Shown here piece after piece: positions 18,012-27,015 of a DNA stretch of 64,000 nt. The stretch is from assembly GCF_019204025.1 (NCBI RefSeq), contig NZ_JAGSPB010000002.1, positions 434,001-498,000 on the forward strand, written 5' to 3'. Under the pieces are notes generated by a model. That model ran no database searches, was not told the origin of the DNA, and was given only the letters and a program-made list of their open reading frames with translations. This stretch comes from Erythrobacter ani (GTDB lineage: Bacteria; Pseudomonadota; Alphaproteobacteria; Sphingomonadales; Sphingomonadaceae). The translations under genes and the position numbers were made by a program. Position 1 is the first letter of the stretch; each line of letters begins with the position of its first letter.

Positions 18012-19720
18012 CTTTGCCGGCAAATGGCGCATCCGATCCGCTGCTTCGCATGCCCCCGTTTCCCGGGGCACGCTTGACCGCAGAGCGTGAAGATGCCCCG
18101 AAGGCCGAGCCTGTCGAAGGTGCGGCGCGTGCGAGACTATTTGGCGCAATATGCGAGGGCAGGGTTGGCGGCGCATTCTGGGCTGAACCAGCTGAGATGA
18201 GCCAATCGGTCGACGTCGTGATCCGCGCCCGCACCAGCGATGAAGCTGCGGAATCGCGCGCAGAAATGCGCGACCACACCACACTTTGCATTGCCTGCGA
18301 AAGCTCGCGCGGTGCTTTGGACAAATCCAGCTTCGACTGTCCATCTGATAGAGACCCATGGTCAGTGCTGTCTCGGACAAAACGGTTGATAGCGCACGGC
18401 GACGACGAATGGGTGGCTCTGGCGGCCATCACCGGAATACCAGTTCAGGTGGTGTCAGCGGGAAGGTTCGGAAGTCCTGGAGATGACAGTGATGCATTGA
18501 TGGACCTTGCAGCGCAGGAGTTGTCGCAACCCGTGCCCGACCCGTTTTCAGCCGGCTGGTTAGACCCGCTTGCCGCGGCTCAGTTGCTTTCCGATTGGCG
18601 CAGATCCATTGATGCCAATCGCGGGTTGGCATCTCAGAAAATCGTCGCGGCCTGCGGGATCAGCTGGTGGAAGCGTGATGAAATTCGTCGATTTCTCTGG
18701 GTCCCGAATGTGTCGCTTCGCATCGTATCGAATGCATCGCGGGCGCTCAACGCCGCCGAAGCGGCCGGCGGCGCTCTCGCCATCTGGCCCTCGCGGATAT
18801 CCGCCTCTTTGGTGGGCGAGGCACACAGGCGACAAATTCCGCTGGTCCGAATTGAGGATGGCTTCGTTCGTTCCGTGGGTCTGGGCACGAATCTCGTCCC
18901 ACCCTCATCAGTGATCGTCGATCGCCGCGGTATCCATTACGATCCCAGCGGCCCTTCCGATCTCGAGGACATTCTTGCCACGACCGAATTTACTGACGGG
19001 TTGCTCGACCGCGCCCGCAAATTGCGAACGATGATCGTGGAGAAACGGATCAGCAAATACGCTCAAGGGTCGCAGAGCGACACGAACGTTGCTCCCCGGC
19101 TGGCCGGAAATCGCGTTGTTCTGGTCCCGGGCCAGGTCGAAGACGATATGTCGGTGGTGCACGGGGGCGGAGGGCTGATCTCAAACCTCGAAGTCTTGAA
19201 GCGAGTGCGACAGTTCGAACCCGGTGCTGAAATCCTGTGGCGTCCGCATCCCGATGTCGATGCCGGCCATAGGAAAGGCGCAGTGTCCGACGCCGACGCC
19301 CTCGAATTCGCGGACAGGATCGTTCGCAAAGAGACGATGGCGGACCTGCTCGACGCGGTTGATGCGGTCCATGTGCTCACGTCCCTGTCCGGGTTCGAGG
19401 CGCTCTTGCGCGGGCGTGAAGTGTTCTGCCACGGAACACCGTTCTATGCCGGATGGGGCCTGACTAAAGATTTCGGCCAGGTGCCGGAGCGAAGGGGGCG
19501 TGTGCTAACATTAGACGAACTGGTCGCCGGGGTTTTGCTACTTTATCCGCGCTATCTCGATCCCGTCACAGGCCTGCCGTGCCCGCCGGAAGTTCTCGTT
19601 GAGCGCATGGCAGGAGAGCAAATGCCGAACCGTCAAAGCTGGGTCGAGCCGATCCGCCGCTTTCAAGGCAAGGTTATGACGCGGTTTCGCAGCCAATCCG
19701 GTTTTAAGGCGGACACATGA
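18008..19720 (+). CDS. kpsC: Capsule beta-Kdo transferase, KpsC-like, with truncated first module
   Basis: A 570-residue protein. E. coli KpsC has two catalytic modules that extend the poly-Kdo linker with alternating linkages. Here the C-terminal module (about 205-560) is intact: 'RIEDGFVRSVGLGTNLVPP', 'VLVPGQVEDDMSV', 'RPHPDVDAGHRKG', 'LTSLSGFEALL' and 'GTPFYAGWGL'. The first 200 residues match only the tail of the N-terminal module. 'TGIPVQVVSAGRF' replaces the GKPV...G.P loop, and the inter-module linker 'QLLSDWRRSIDANR' is kept. The first module's EDGF-containing half is missing. The GTG at 18008 (GTGA overlap) is chosen; an ATG at 17981 is possible. Confidence 0.88.
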   Translation: MTLPANGASDPLLRMPPFPGARLTAEREDAPKAEPVEGAARARLFGAICEGRVGGAFWAEPAEMSQSVDVVIRARTSDEAAESRAEMRDHTTLCIACESSRGALDKSSFDCPSDRDPWSVLSRTKRLIAHGDDEWVALAAITGIPVQVVSAGRFGSPGDDSDALMDLAAQELSQPVPDPFSAGWLDPLAAAQLLSDWRRSIDANRGLASQKIVAACGISWWKRDEIRRFLWVPNVSLRIVSNASRALNAAEAAGGALAIWPSRISASLVGEAHRRQIPLVRIEDGFVRSVGLGTNLVPPSSVIVDRRGIHYDPSGPSDLEDILATTEFTDGLLDRARKLRTMIVEKRISKYAQGSQSDTNVAPRLAGNRVVLVPGQVEDDMSVVHGGGGLISNLEVLKRVRQFEPGAEILWRPHPDVDAGHRKGAVSDADALEFADRIVRKETMADLLDAVDAVHVLTSLSGFEALLRGREVFCHGTPFYAGWGLTKDFGQVPERRGRVLTLDELVAGVLLLYPRYLDPVTGLPCPPEVLVERMAGEQMPNRQSWVEPIRRFQGKVMTRFRSQSGFKADT

Positions 19721-20910
19721 CCCGTGTCGTATTGGACATTTCGCGCCTTATCTCGAGGGTTCGCCATTCCAGTCCGTCAGGCGTCGACCGGGTCGAAATG
19801 GCGTATGCACGCGGGCTGATGGACAGTCATGGCGCGGAGCTGGGATTTGCTGCGGTACATCCTTCGGGAATATATGGGAGGATTTCCTACGAAACAGCCA
19901 CGGCCTATCTGGATGAGCTGGACCGTCGCTGGGCCGACACCACAGCACAGCGAGGGCAGAGATCGCTCCCATCCGTGCTGCCCTGGATGCGCCGCCTTCT
20001 TCCTAAGCGGGCGGGGGTCGGGTCGGCCGATGTCCTGGTCCAAGTGTCACCACATCATTTGATCGGGACTGCTAAGGTGCGAAAAATTCTCGCCGGGGAA
20101 AAGGCGCGATTTGTTTGCATGGTGCATGATCTGATCCCGATCGAGTATCCTGAATATGCGCGCCCGGGGGGAGCCGAGCTGCATGAAGCGCGGATGGCGA
20201 CAATTGCCGAACTGGCGCATGCGGTGATCGTGAATTCGGAAGCGACAGGCCAGTCATTTAAGGGTTGGATCGAGCGGCGGAACAAACCGGTTCCTCCCAT
20301 CCATCCCGCATTACTTGGCACGCATCCGATCGCCGAGGCAGCTCCGCACCGGTTTGCAGATGGCAAGCCATATTTCGTCTGCCTTGGCACGATCGAGCCG
20401 CGCAAAAACCATCTGCTTTTGCTACATATTTGGCGTGACATGGCCGCGACGCTGGCTGCCGATCAGGTTCCGCGGCTTATCGTTATCGGTCGGCGTGGTT
20501 GGGAAAACGAGCAGGTCCTTGACCTGCTCGATCGCAGCCCCTCTCTAAAAGGGCACGTCGAGGAGGTAAATCGCTGCGGGGATCGTGAACTGGCCGCGAT
20601 GCTACGGGGAGCAAACGCCCTGCTGATGCCGTCGTTCGCCGAGGGTTTTGGCATGCCGGTTGCGGAAGCTCTGTCGGTGGGTACACCGGTTATCGCGAGC
20701 GACATTGCCGCCCATCGCGAAGTCGGGTTGGACGTGCCGGAATATCTGAATCCACTCGATGGTCCTGCGTGGCGGCAGGCAGTGCTCAACTACGCTGGGG
20801 ACAATCCATCGCGGCAGACGCAGCTTGATCGCCTCAAAGGGTGGGTAACTCCTGACTGGAGCGGCCACATGTCGATCGCGGAACGGGTAATAGATGCCGC
20901 AGCGCGATGA
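19717..20910 (+). CDS. GT4 family glycosyltransferase
   Basis: A 397-residue GT-B fold enzyme. It opens 'VLDISRLISRVRHSSPSGVDRVE', a start typical of capsule mannosyltransferase-like GT4 proteins. Further along are 'VHDLIPIEYPEYA', 'AVIVNSEATG', 'FVCLGTIEPRKNH' (donor-site region) and 'PSFAEGFGMPVAEAL' with the EX7E pair. It probably transfers a hexose to the growing capsule chain; the sugar is unknown. Its ATG overlaps the kpsC stop (ATGA), so it is translationally coupled to the Kdo transferase. That raises the possibility that it adds the first repeat-unit sugar onto the Kdo linker (inference). Confidence 0.88.
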   Translation: MTRVVLDISRLISRVRHSSPSGVDRVEMAYARGLMDSHGAELGFAAVHPSGIYGRISYETATAYLDELDRRWADTTAQRGQRSLPSVLPWMRRLLPKRAGVGSADVLVQVSPHHLIGTAKVRKILAGEKARFVCMVHDLIPIEYPEYARPGGAELHEARMATIAELAHAVIVNSEATGQSFKGWIERRNKPVPPIHPALLGTHPIAEAAPHRFADGKPYFVCLGTIEPRKNHLLLLHIWRDMAATLAADQVPRLIVIGRRGWENEQVLDLLDRSPSLKGHVEEVNRCGDRELAAMLRGANALLMPSFAEGFGMPVAEALSVGTPVIASDIAAHREVGLDVPEYLNPLDGPAWRQAVLNYAGDNPSRQTQLDRLKGWVTPDWSGHMSIAERVIDAAAR

Positions 20911-20918
20911 TGGGAGGT

Positions 20919-21578
20919 TTACTCGGCGGGTTCTGCCAGGTGACCGGAGTCCTCGGCAACATGAGCCCGCCCCGACACACCATCAACTCGCGTTCCAAAG
21001 ACTTTGTCCCAGAATATCGAAGCGACCCCGAAATTGCCATCGTTGGCAACGAAATGATGACGCATATGATGCTGCTTTATCAACTTTGTAATCGGGCCGC
21101 GCATCGGCCATTGGTGACAGGCATAGTGCGTGACATCGTAAGCGACATAGCCTGCCATGAAGCCGAGACAGAACCACGTCCCGGCAATGCCCGCCGCTGC
21201 ATACGCAAGACCCCAGATCAGCAAGCCGACAGGGACACTGACAATCGGCGGCATCAGATTGCGCAAATGATCGGCCGGTTGAACATGGTGGTTTCCGTGA
21301 ATGGCGAACATCATCCGTTTGGCAGGAAGCCAATCTGGGTCCCAATGGAAGATGTGTCTATGCGCGACATACTCGAACAGGCTCCAGCTCAGCAAACCGA
21401 AGGCGGAGATCCCTGCGGCTACAATTGGCGAAGCGGAACCCCATCCCGCAAAAGCGAGCAATGGCAGCAAGGTCGCCCAAATCACGGCGAACCAGCCAAT
21501 AGACGTGACTGTCATCTTTTCGAGCAACGGGTTCTCGAAAATAATCAGTCGTTTTTCTTCGGCTGTAGGCACTTTCAT
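20919..21578 (-). CDS. Fatty acid hydroxylase/sterol desaturase superfamily membrane protein
   Basis: A 219-residue membrane protein with about four hydrophobic segments and the histidine clusters of the di-iron hydroxylase family: 'EYVAHRHIFHW' (HX3-4H), 'HGNHHV', 'HYACHQ' and 'HHMRHHF'. It should use O2 and a di-iron centre to hydroxylate an alkyl chain. The ATG at 21578 has GAGGG at good spacing; an ATG at 21617 is less likely. It is divergent from the SDR at 21686, with which it shares a 107-bp promoter region. In this locus it may modify a lipid used for capsule anchoring (inference). Confidence 0.85.
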   Translation of the reverse strand: MKVPTAEEKRLIIFENPLLEKMTVTSIGWFAVIWATLLPLLAFAGWGSASPIVAAGISAFGLLSWSLFEYVAHRHIFHWDPDWLPAKRMMFAIHGNHHVQPADHLRNLMPPIVSVPVGLLIWGLAYAAAGIAGTWFCLGFMAGYVAYDVTHYACHQWPMRGPITKLIKQHHMRHHFVANDGNFGVASIFWDKVFGTRVDGVSGRAHVAEDSGHLAEPAE

Positions 21579-21685
21579 AGCACCCTCGTTACGACAGAAA
21601 AGGGTGCGAAATGTCAAGGATCAAGCGTTAAAGTGTATAGTATTGGCCACTCACTTGCACATCTATGTGGCGCAATGGTCACGGT

Positions 21686-22456
21686 ATGAGCGATCGCCAT
21701 GAATTTTCGAGGTTTCTTCTGACCGGAGCGTCCGGCGAATTGGGCTCTGCGCTCGCGCTGCATCATGCGTGCGCGGGTGCTTCTCTCATGTTGTGGGGCA
21801 GGAACCAGGACAGGCTCGAGGCGACGGCTTCGAAGGTCCGCAATAAGGGCGCTGACGCCACCGTTTTCAGTCACGATTTGACCGACATAGAAGGAGCCGT
21901 CGAAGCAGTTCTGGAGCAGGACCGCGTCAACACTTTCGATATCGCATATCTTGTGGCTGGCATCGGCGATACGCGCGCACCCGGCGAGCTCGTTGAAGGC
22001 CCGTCGACGGTAATGCGGACTGTTCAGACCAATTTTACCGCGCCCGCGGCGATGGCCGCTGCGCTCGCGGGGCGGATGGCTGAACGCGGCCGAGGCAGTA
22101 TTGTACTGATCGGCTCCGCTGCCGGTCATCATTCACTGCCGATCGCAGCTGGGTATTCTGGTTCGAAAGCGGGTTTGGCCAGATTTGCCGACGCCTTGCG
22201 TATCGCGGTCGAGCCCAGTGGTGTCAGCGTCACACTTGCTGCACCCGGTTTCCTCGACACAGCGGCATCCCGGGCGAGCGCCAGCAGGCGCCCGATGGAG
22301 CTAAACGTCGAAGAAGCCGCGCGGCGCATCGCAAACGCGGCCGAAAAGGGGAGGAGATATTACGTAACGCCATGGCCATTCGCCATGCTCAGGATCCTGG
22401 ATTCGCTTCTTCCCAGGGTTTTGCGTGATCGACTGCTCAGGAGCCTAGATCCCTAG
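21686..22456 (+). CDS. Short-chain dehydrogenase/reductase (SDR)
   Basis: A 256-residue classical SDR. The cofactor loop 'LLTGASGELGSAL' (TGxxxGxG) starts near residue 11. 'AYLVAGIG' sits where NNAG is usual, and the catalytic Ser and 'YSGSKAG' (YxxxK) are present. Basic residue 'WGRNQDRL' after the second strand suggests NADP(H). The C-terminal part carries a hydrophobic helix-like end ('FAMLRILDSLLPRVL'), seen in membrane-associated SDRs that act on lipids or lipid-linked sugars. It overlaps the LtaS-like gene by 4 bp tail-to-tail. Substrate unknown. The ATG at 21665 is an alternative start. Confidence 0.85.
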   Translation: MSDRHEFSRFLLTGASGELGSALALHHACAGASLMLWGRNQDRLEATASKVRNKGADATVFSHDLTDIEGAVEAVLEQDRVNTFDIAYLVAGIGDTRAPGELVEGPSTVMRTVQTNFTAPAAMAAALAGRMAERGRGSIVLIGSAAGHHSLPIAAGYSGSKAGLARFADALRIAVEPSGVSVTLAAPGFLDTAASRASASRRPMELNVEEAARRIANAAEKGRRYYVTPWPFAMLRILDSLLPRVLRDRLLRSLDP

Positions 22457-23955
22457 GAACTAATCGATGCAGCATTTTCTGGTATATGGGCAAACCCGAG
22501 AACCGCGTGGTGCAATTGCGCGGGTGTCAAATCCCTTCGCTGGTTCGTGCCGGCGATGATCTGCCCATCCTCATCCATTTTCAATATGACGTACGGTGTG
22601 TGGCGATCGCCACCCGGTTCGCTGAAGCCGGGAATGCTCGGGCGATGATCCCCGAAAAACACAAGCATAGCGGGTTTCCGCCGTGCCGAAATGCCGCCAA
22701 TCAACTGGCCGAGCATCATATCTCCCGCTCGAACCAGTCTATTGTAATGATCCAACAGCGAGCCAGAGCGATCTCCTCCGGAGTCTGCCCACGGCCCATG
22801 GTTTTCTATGGTCACGGCGTAGATGAACGTGGGTGAAGTCGCTTTTTCAGCCAGGACCATGATCTTCTCAGCCACAGCAGCATCTGTCACATACCGGCCC
22901 TCCGACGGCGAGGGCGGTGCGAAGGCGCTTTCGCTGACTAGCTCGGAAAATCCTGCCGCCGGCAGGATCTGGTGCCGGTTATAAAACCGCATATCGTGAG
23001 GGTGGACAAACAGGCTGTGCCAGCGGTCGTCGCCCAGCCTGTTTGGCAGCGAAAACGCGCCATCGCCGATAGCAGTCAGGTACGGATCGTACTGGCGAAA
23101 CCCGAGCGTCTCCTCGTCCTGACCGAAAAGTACGCCATATTCGGTCCGCATAGTGTATGCGCCAAACCCGCTGACCAGGAGGTCTCCCCACTGCAGCGCG
23201 GCGCCTCGCGCGCTCTCGAGGTGAGGCAGCGCAAGCGACTCGTCACCGAACAGTTCGACTGGGTCCGCAAAGGATTCGCATTGCACGACCACAACAAGTT
23301 CAGGTGGTTGCCCGTGGCTGTGTCCCGAATTCGAGGTTTCTTGACAAGAGTTCTCCGGCTTGCTCGGCGGATCGTTCTTCGCTCGCCAACGCAGCCAATA
23401 AATCAGCAAGGTCGGTACAAGGCCGAACTCGCCTACGTCGGATTCGACATCGGGCACTTTACCCAGGTTTCGGAATGTCGCGGTTCTCAAACTCATGGCG
23501 AGTAGCAGGGCGGACAGAGCGGCAACTGCCAATCCGCCAAAACGAACCGGCAAGTTCTCTTCGAACAAAACAACGAGTGCAGCGACGATGACTGCCGCAG
23601 CAGCAAGTCCCGCCACCTTGTGCCACCGCTCAAGTGCCGAAAAATAGAATTGTGGATGCCGGAATACAGCACCGACCAAAGCCAGGTCGGAAAACAACAA
23701 CGGCTCGCCGAGTACCCTGCGCTTCGCGCTCGACGCAACCACTAGCAAGAGATGGATTGCAACCACGATGATTGCAGCCAAACTGGCGTTGCCACTTGCC
23801 GCGAGGAGCAGGCCGAAGAGACCCGACGCGAGTAGGACAATCAACCAATTGGCGGAGATCGAGGGGAAGCGCATCAGGGCTGCAGTGCGAGCGTAGGCGT
23901 TAATCGCCAGGGCAATGAGCAAGACGATCGTCAGTCCGGCGAAGAAATCTGTCAC
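22453..23955 (-). CDS. LtaS/MdoB-like sulfatase-fold membrane protein, putative phosphoglycerol transferase
   Basis: A 500-residue protein. Residues 1-160 hold about five membrane helices, and residues about 215-500 an extracytoplasmic alkaline-phosphatase-fold domain. Visible active-site elements are 'VVVQCESF' (metal Glu227), 'FGAYTMRTEYG' (candidate nucleophile Thr268), a 'HPHDMRFY' segment and 'FFGDHRPSIPG' (Asp-His metal ligands). These are the positions used by LtaS and OpgB, which move phosphoglycerol from phosphatidylglycerol. It is likely to add phosphoglycerol or a related group to a periplasmic glycan, perhaps the capsule. Family fold is well supported; the acceptor is inference. 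Confidence 0.83.
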   Translation of the reverse strand: MTDFFAGLTIVLLIALAINAYARTAALMRFPSISANWLIVLLASGLFGLLLAASGNASLAAIIVVAIHLLLVVASSAKRRVLGEPLLFSDLALVGAVFRHPQFYFSALERWHKVAGLAAAAVIVAALVVLFEENLPVRFGGLAVAALSALLLAMSLRTATFRNLGKVPDVESDVGEFGLVPTLLIYWLRWRAKNDPPSKPENSCQETSNSGHSHGQPPELVVVVQCESFADPVELFGDESLALPHLESARGAALQWGDLLVSGFGAYTMRTEYGVLFGQDEETLGFRQYDPYLTAIGDGAFSLPNRLGDDRWHSLFVHPHDMRFYNRHQILPAAGFSELVSESAFAPPSPSEGRYVTDAAVAEKIMVLAEKATSPTFIYAVTIENHGPWADSGGDRSGSLLDHYNRLVRAGDMMLGQLIGGISARRKPAMLVFFGDHRPSIPGFSEPGGDRHTPYVILKMDEDGQIIAGTNQRRDLTPAQLHHAVLGFAHIPENAASISS

Positions 23956-24112
23956 TTGGAAATCGTATCAACTAAATGGGGTATGCGCATGTCGATCCTG
24001 TGCAATACAGCAACCTTTTGCTGCGTTTAGACCTTTTTGCGTTCATATCGCAATCGACGCTCTTCGCTTTTGCAGCCGGGGCGCGTATGGGCGCTTTGAA
24101 GGATAGAGTGTA

Positions 24113-25441
24113 GTGATTTCTCAAAGTTTGCGCGATTTTGAAAACAGTTTGGGAAGCGGCGACCAAGGCGGCCAGGGATCCATATCTTTTTATGGCGAAC
24201 ATCAAGAGCGTCGCAGCCGCTCACGATCTCCTCGCACCGTGTTGTTGCTGCAAGGGCTGATGGGGCCCCTGTTCCGACGTTTAGGTCAGGAACTGATCGA
24301 TGCAGGCCACACGGTTTATAAAGTCAATTTCAACGGCGGTGATCGCGTGTTCTGGCGACTTCCAGGCGGCATCGATTTCCGCAAATCGCTGGAAGAATGG
24401 CCCGCCACGCTGCGCACGATAATCGCGGACAAAGACATAACTGATGTTGTCCTGTTCGGTGATTGCCGCGCGCACCATATGGCGGCGACTGCGGTTTGCC
24501 GCGAATTGCATATTCCCGTCCACGTATTCGAGGAAGGTTACATCAGACCCGATTGGGTTACGCTGGAACTCGGCGGTGTGAACGGTCATTCGATGCTGCC
24601 GCGCGATCCGGAATGGTATCGAAGGACGGCCGCAAAACTCCCTCCTGTGCCCGAACACAAGCAGGTGCCTTCGTCCTTTCGCCGGCGTGCATTGGAAGGG
24701 CTGCTTTACAACGTCGCCGATGTCCTGAGCCGTTGGTACTATCCGCACTGGGCGAACCACAGGCCGTGGCATCCCTTGATCGAAGGCATCGGCTGGGCGC
24801 GTAAGCTGGCCCGCGGCAAAACTCGGCGCAAGCGTTCGGAAGAACTCGTCGATGATCTCCTTGCTTCCGATGTGCCTTACTATCTATTTCCGCTGCAACT
24901 CGCGTCGGATGCGCAGATCCGGCTTCACTCGTCTTTTGCCAGCATGACCGATGCACTGATGATGGTAATCCGCTCATTCGCGGAAAATGCGCCCGAGGGT
25001 ACGCGGCTTCTGGTCAAGGAACACCCGCTGGACAATGGCGTTTGCGACTGGCGCGAGGAAACGCGTTCGATGGCAGCGATGCTCGGTGTTGCGGACAGAG
25101 TGGATTATATGAGCTGGGGCGATATCGTGCCGGTCGCCGAACAAGCGAAGGGTATGGTGACGATCAACAGCACCAGCGGGACACTTGCTCTTGCGATGGG
25201 CGTCCCGGTCGTGGCGCTTGGTCAAGCCGTTTACGATATCGCCGATGTCACGTTCCAGGGAGGGATCCATCGTTTCTGGACTGAGGCCAGTCCGCCTGAT
25301 CTGGCGACGTTCAACGCCTATCGCCGCGTTTTGATCGACAAATGTCTGATCCCCGGTGGTTTCTTCTCTGACGAGGCGCTCGACAAGGTCGTCAGGCACG
25401 CTGTCGCGCGGTTTGAGGGCAAGAACCTTTTGCTCGAATAG
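24113..25441 (+). CDS. kpsS: Capsule lipid-anchor Kdo transferase, KpsS-like
   Basis: A 442-residue protein closely matching KpsS, which attaches the first beta-Kdo to phosphatidylglycerol at the inner face of the inner membrane. It shows 'LLLQGLMGPLFRRL', 'FNGGDRVFWR', 'LFGDCRAHH', 'FEEGYIRPDWVTLE', 'GVNGHSMLPRD', 'VKEHPLDNG', 'TINSTSGTLAL' and 'YDIADVTFQGG'. The first 40 residues are polar and extra. The GTG at 24113 follows GAAGGA; no better start is seen. It lies alone on the plus strand at the end of the capsule locus, 18 bp before the convergent hemN. Confidence 0.92.
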   Translation: MISQSLRDFENSLGSGDQGGQGSISFYGEHQERRSRSRSPRTVLLLQGLMGPLFRRLGQELIDAGHTVYKVNFNGGDRVFWRLPGGIDFRKSLEEWPATLRTIIADKDITDVVLFGDCRAHHMAATAVCRELHIPVHVFEEGYIRPDWVTLELGGVNGHSMLPRDPEWYRRTAAKLPPVPEHKQVPSSFRRRALEGLLYNVADVLSRWYYPHWANHRPWHPLIEGIGWARKLARGKTRRKRSEELVDDLLASDVPYYLFPLQLASDAQIRLHSSFASMTDALMMVIRSFAENAPEGTRLLVKEHPLDNGVCDWREETRSMAAMLGVADRVDYMSWGDIVPVAEQAKGMVTINSTSGTLALAMGVPVVALGQAVYDIADVTFQGGIHRFWTEASPPDLATFNAYRRVLIDKCLIPGGFFSDEALDKVVRHAVARFEGKNLLLE

Positions 25442-25459
25442 ATAACGGGACGCCGAGGC

Positions 25460-26770
25460 TCAGATTGCAGAGCTGAAAGTCTTCGTGTTTTCGTCGCGGA
25501 ATGTGTCGAACAATCCAGCGATGCTGCGCGCGTATGGCAGGCCGTCAGGATTTATCTTCAGCTTCATCCCATCGATCGTAGCCATGCCGCGTTCGAGGAA
25601 GGGAGCCAGCCGCCCCCTTACGTGCGGCATTTGACAAAGCGTAATCTCAGCCAAGCCTTGGCAAAGCAGCTTCTCGATCGTTGCACCATTCAGCTGATCC
25701 CGGAGCGAACGATTTATTCCGTGCGATGCCGTTAACCGGCCCTGGCTCGCCAACATCCGGTAACGTCCGCTATTCTTTTCATTCTGTGCCAGCAGCTCCG
25801 GAAAGGCGCTGATCGCACTCGAACCAAGGCCGATGATTACTTCGGAACAGTCATCGGTAAAGCCTTGAAAATTGCGCCGCAATGTACCGTTGGCAGCGGC
25901 AATCGCCATGGCGTCGTACGGCAAAGCGAAGTGATCGAACCCGACGGCATTGTAGCCATGGCCGGTCAAGAATTCGTACCCGAGCCGAGCCATCCCGAAC
26001 CGTTCTACCTTGTCGGCGAGCGCAGTCGCATCAATCATGCGCTGGCGCGGTACGAGATTGGGTACATGCGCGTATCCGAACAGAGCGACCCTGTCGGCCC
26101 CCAGTAGCCGCGTGTACTCAAGACTGTCCTCAAGGTCCGCTGTCGTCTGGCCGGGTAATCCATACATCAAGTCGAAGTTTAGCGATGTGACGCCGGTTGA
26201 TCGAAGCCAGTCAATACTACGGCAGATCAGCGCGTCCGATTGCTCGCGGCCAATCGCCCTCTGGCAATGCGGAGCAAACGTCTGCACGCCCATGCTGGCG
26301 CGGGTAATACCCGCATGGCCTATCGCCGCCCCCCATTCCCCACTCATCGAACGGGGATCGAGTTCGATAGACCAGATAGCCTCTGCGGTGGCGAACTGAC
26401 TTGTGATCGCTTCGACCAGGCCCAGAAATTCGTGCGGCTCTATCGCATTGGGGCTGCCACCACCAAAAGCGATCCGGCGTACCCGCGCAGATTTGGGCAA
26501 GAGACCGGATACGCTCGTCAATTCCGCAAGAAGCGCCTGCAGATACGATTCGACCCGCTCACGTCTTCCGGCGGCGCCGGTGTTACAGCCGCAGTAGTAG
26601 CAGATCTTCTCACAAAACGGGATATGGAGATAAAGCGAAACGTCTCCGTCAGCCCGTGCAATCGCCTCGCCCAGACTTCCAGGGTTGATAGGCCCGAAAT
26701 CGGCGGCGGTGGGATAGCTGGTGTAGCGCGGCACTGCTTTCTCGAGCAGGTCAGAATGATAGGTCCACAT
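25460..26770 (-). CDS. hemN: Oxygen-independent coproporphyrinogen III oxidase
   Basis: A 436-residue radical-SAM enzyme making protoporphyrinogen IX without O2. The cluster motif is 'CEKICYYCGC'. The fourth Cys after CX3CX2C is the mark of HemN rather than HemW, which has Phe there. It is followed by 'IAFGGGSPN', 'ELDPRSMSG', 'MGVQTFAP' and 'FDLMYGLPGQT'. It supplies heme for the cbb3 oxidase under low oxygen. It starts just after the Cys-rich gene, and a TTGAT-N4-GTCAA box lies 36-49 bp upstream of its ATG, so it may have its own FNR/FixK control in addition to read-through. Confidence 0.95.
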   Translation of the reverse strand: MWTYHSDLLEKAVPRYTSYPTAADFGPINPGSLGEAIARADGDVSLYLHIPFCEKICYYCGCNTGAAGRRERVESYLQALLAELTSVSGLLPKSARVRRIAFGGGSPNAIEPHEFLGLVEAITSQFATAEAIWSIELDPRSMSGEWGAAIGHAGITRASMGVQTFAPHCQRAIGREQSDALICRSIDWLRSTGVTSLNFDLMYGLPGQTTADLEDSLEYTRLLGADRVALFGYAHVPNLVPRQRMIDATALADKVERFGMARLGYEFLTGHGYNAVGFDHFALPYDAMAIAAANGTLRRNFQGFTDDCSEVIIGLGSSAISAFPELLAQNEKNSGRYRMLASQGRLTASHGINRSLRDQLNGATIEKLLCQGLAEITLCQMPHVRGRLAPFLERGMATIDGMKLKINPDGLPYARSIAGLFDTFRDENTKTFSSAI

Positions 26771-26772
26771 GC

Positions 26773-27015
26773 TCAGCGTGATGGCGGCAAGTGTCCGTTG
26801 CGTCGTTGACTTGGATCAAATGACTTGCGGCAACTTGCGGCGTGGCAAGCTTTGGCCGTGCAAGGCGGTTTATCGTCGGGAGACCCATTGCCTAGTGGAA
26901 TGGTTATGCTCCCCCCGCCGCATAGCTGCGCCGTCAAGACGCTACCCTCCTCAGATGGATGGCCAATCATCAGCGACATTACCGCAAGGACACCCGACGT
27001 TCCCGGCCAATTCAT
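26773..27015 (-). CDS. Small Cys-rich protein between ccoS and hemN
   Basis: An 80-residue protein whose ATG overlaps the ccoS stop (ATGA), so it is translationally coupled. The N-terminus is weakly hydrophobic ('SGVLAVMSLMIG'). Four cysteines follow at 32, 52, 57 and 62, in 'LCGGGSITIP' and 'PPCTAKACHAASC', then a basic tail. This is not a CxxCH heme site. A Cu or Fe-S/thiol role in cbb3 assembly is suggested by context only. Similar small proteins occur after ccoS in related bacteria as far as I recall, but I know no function. Coding status rests on overlap, spacing and composition. Confidence 0.65.
   Translation of the reverse strand: MNWPGTSGVLAVMSLMIGHPSEEGSVLTAQLCGGGSITIPLGNGSPDDKPPCTAKACHAASCRKSFDPSQRRNGHLPPSR
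26806..26819 (-). promoter_or_regulatory. FNR/FixK-type box upstream of hemN
   Basis: On the minus strand the sequence reads TTGATCCAAGTCAA, one mismatch from the TTGAT-N4-ATCAA palindrome and within the FixK consensus TTGAY-N4-RTCAA. It lies inside the end of the Cys-rich gene, about 36-49 bp before the hemN ATG. Confidence 0.55.

Noticed and set aside
25460..26770. HemW instead of HemN
   Set aside because: The cluster motif ends CGC; the fourth Cys and the cbb3 context both mark HemN.
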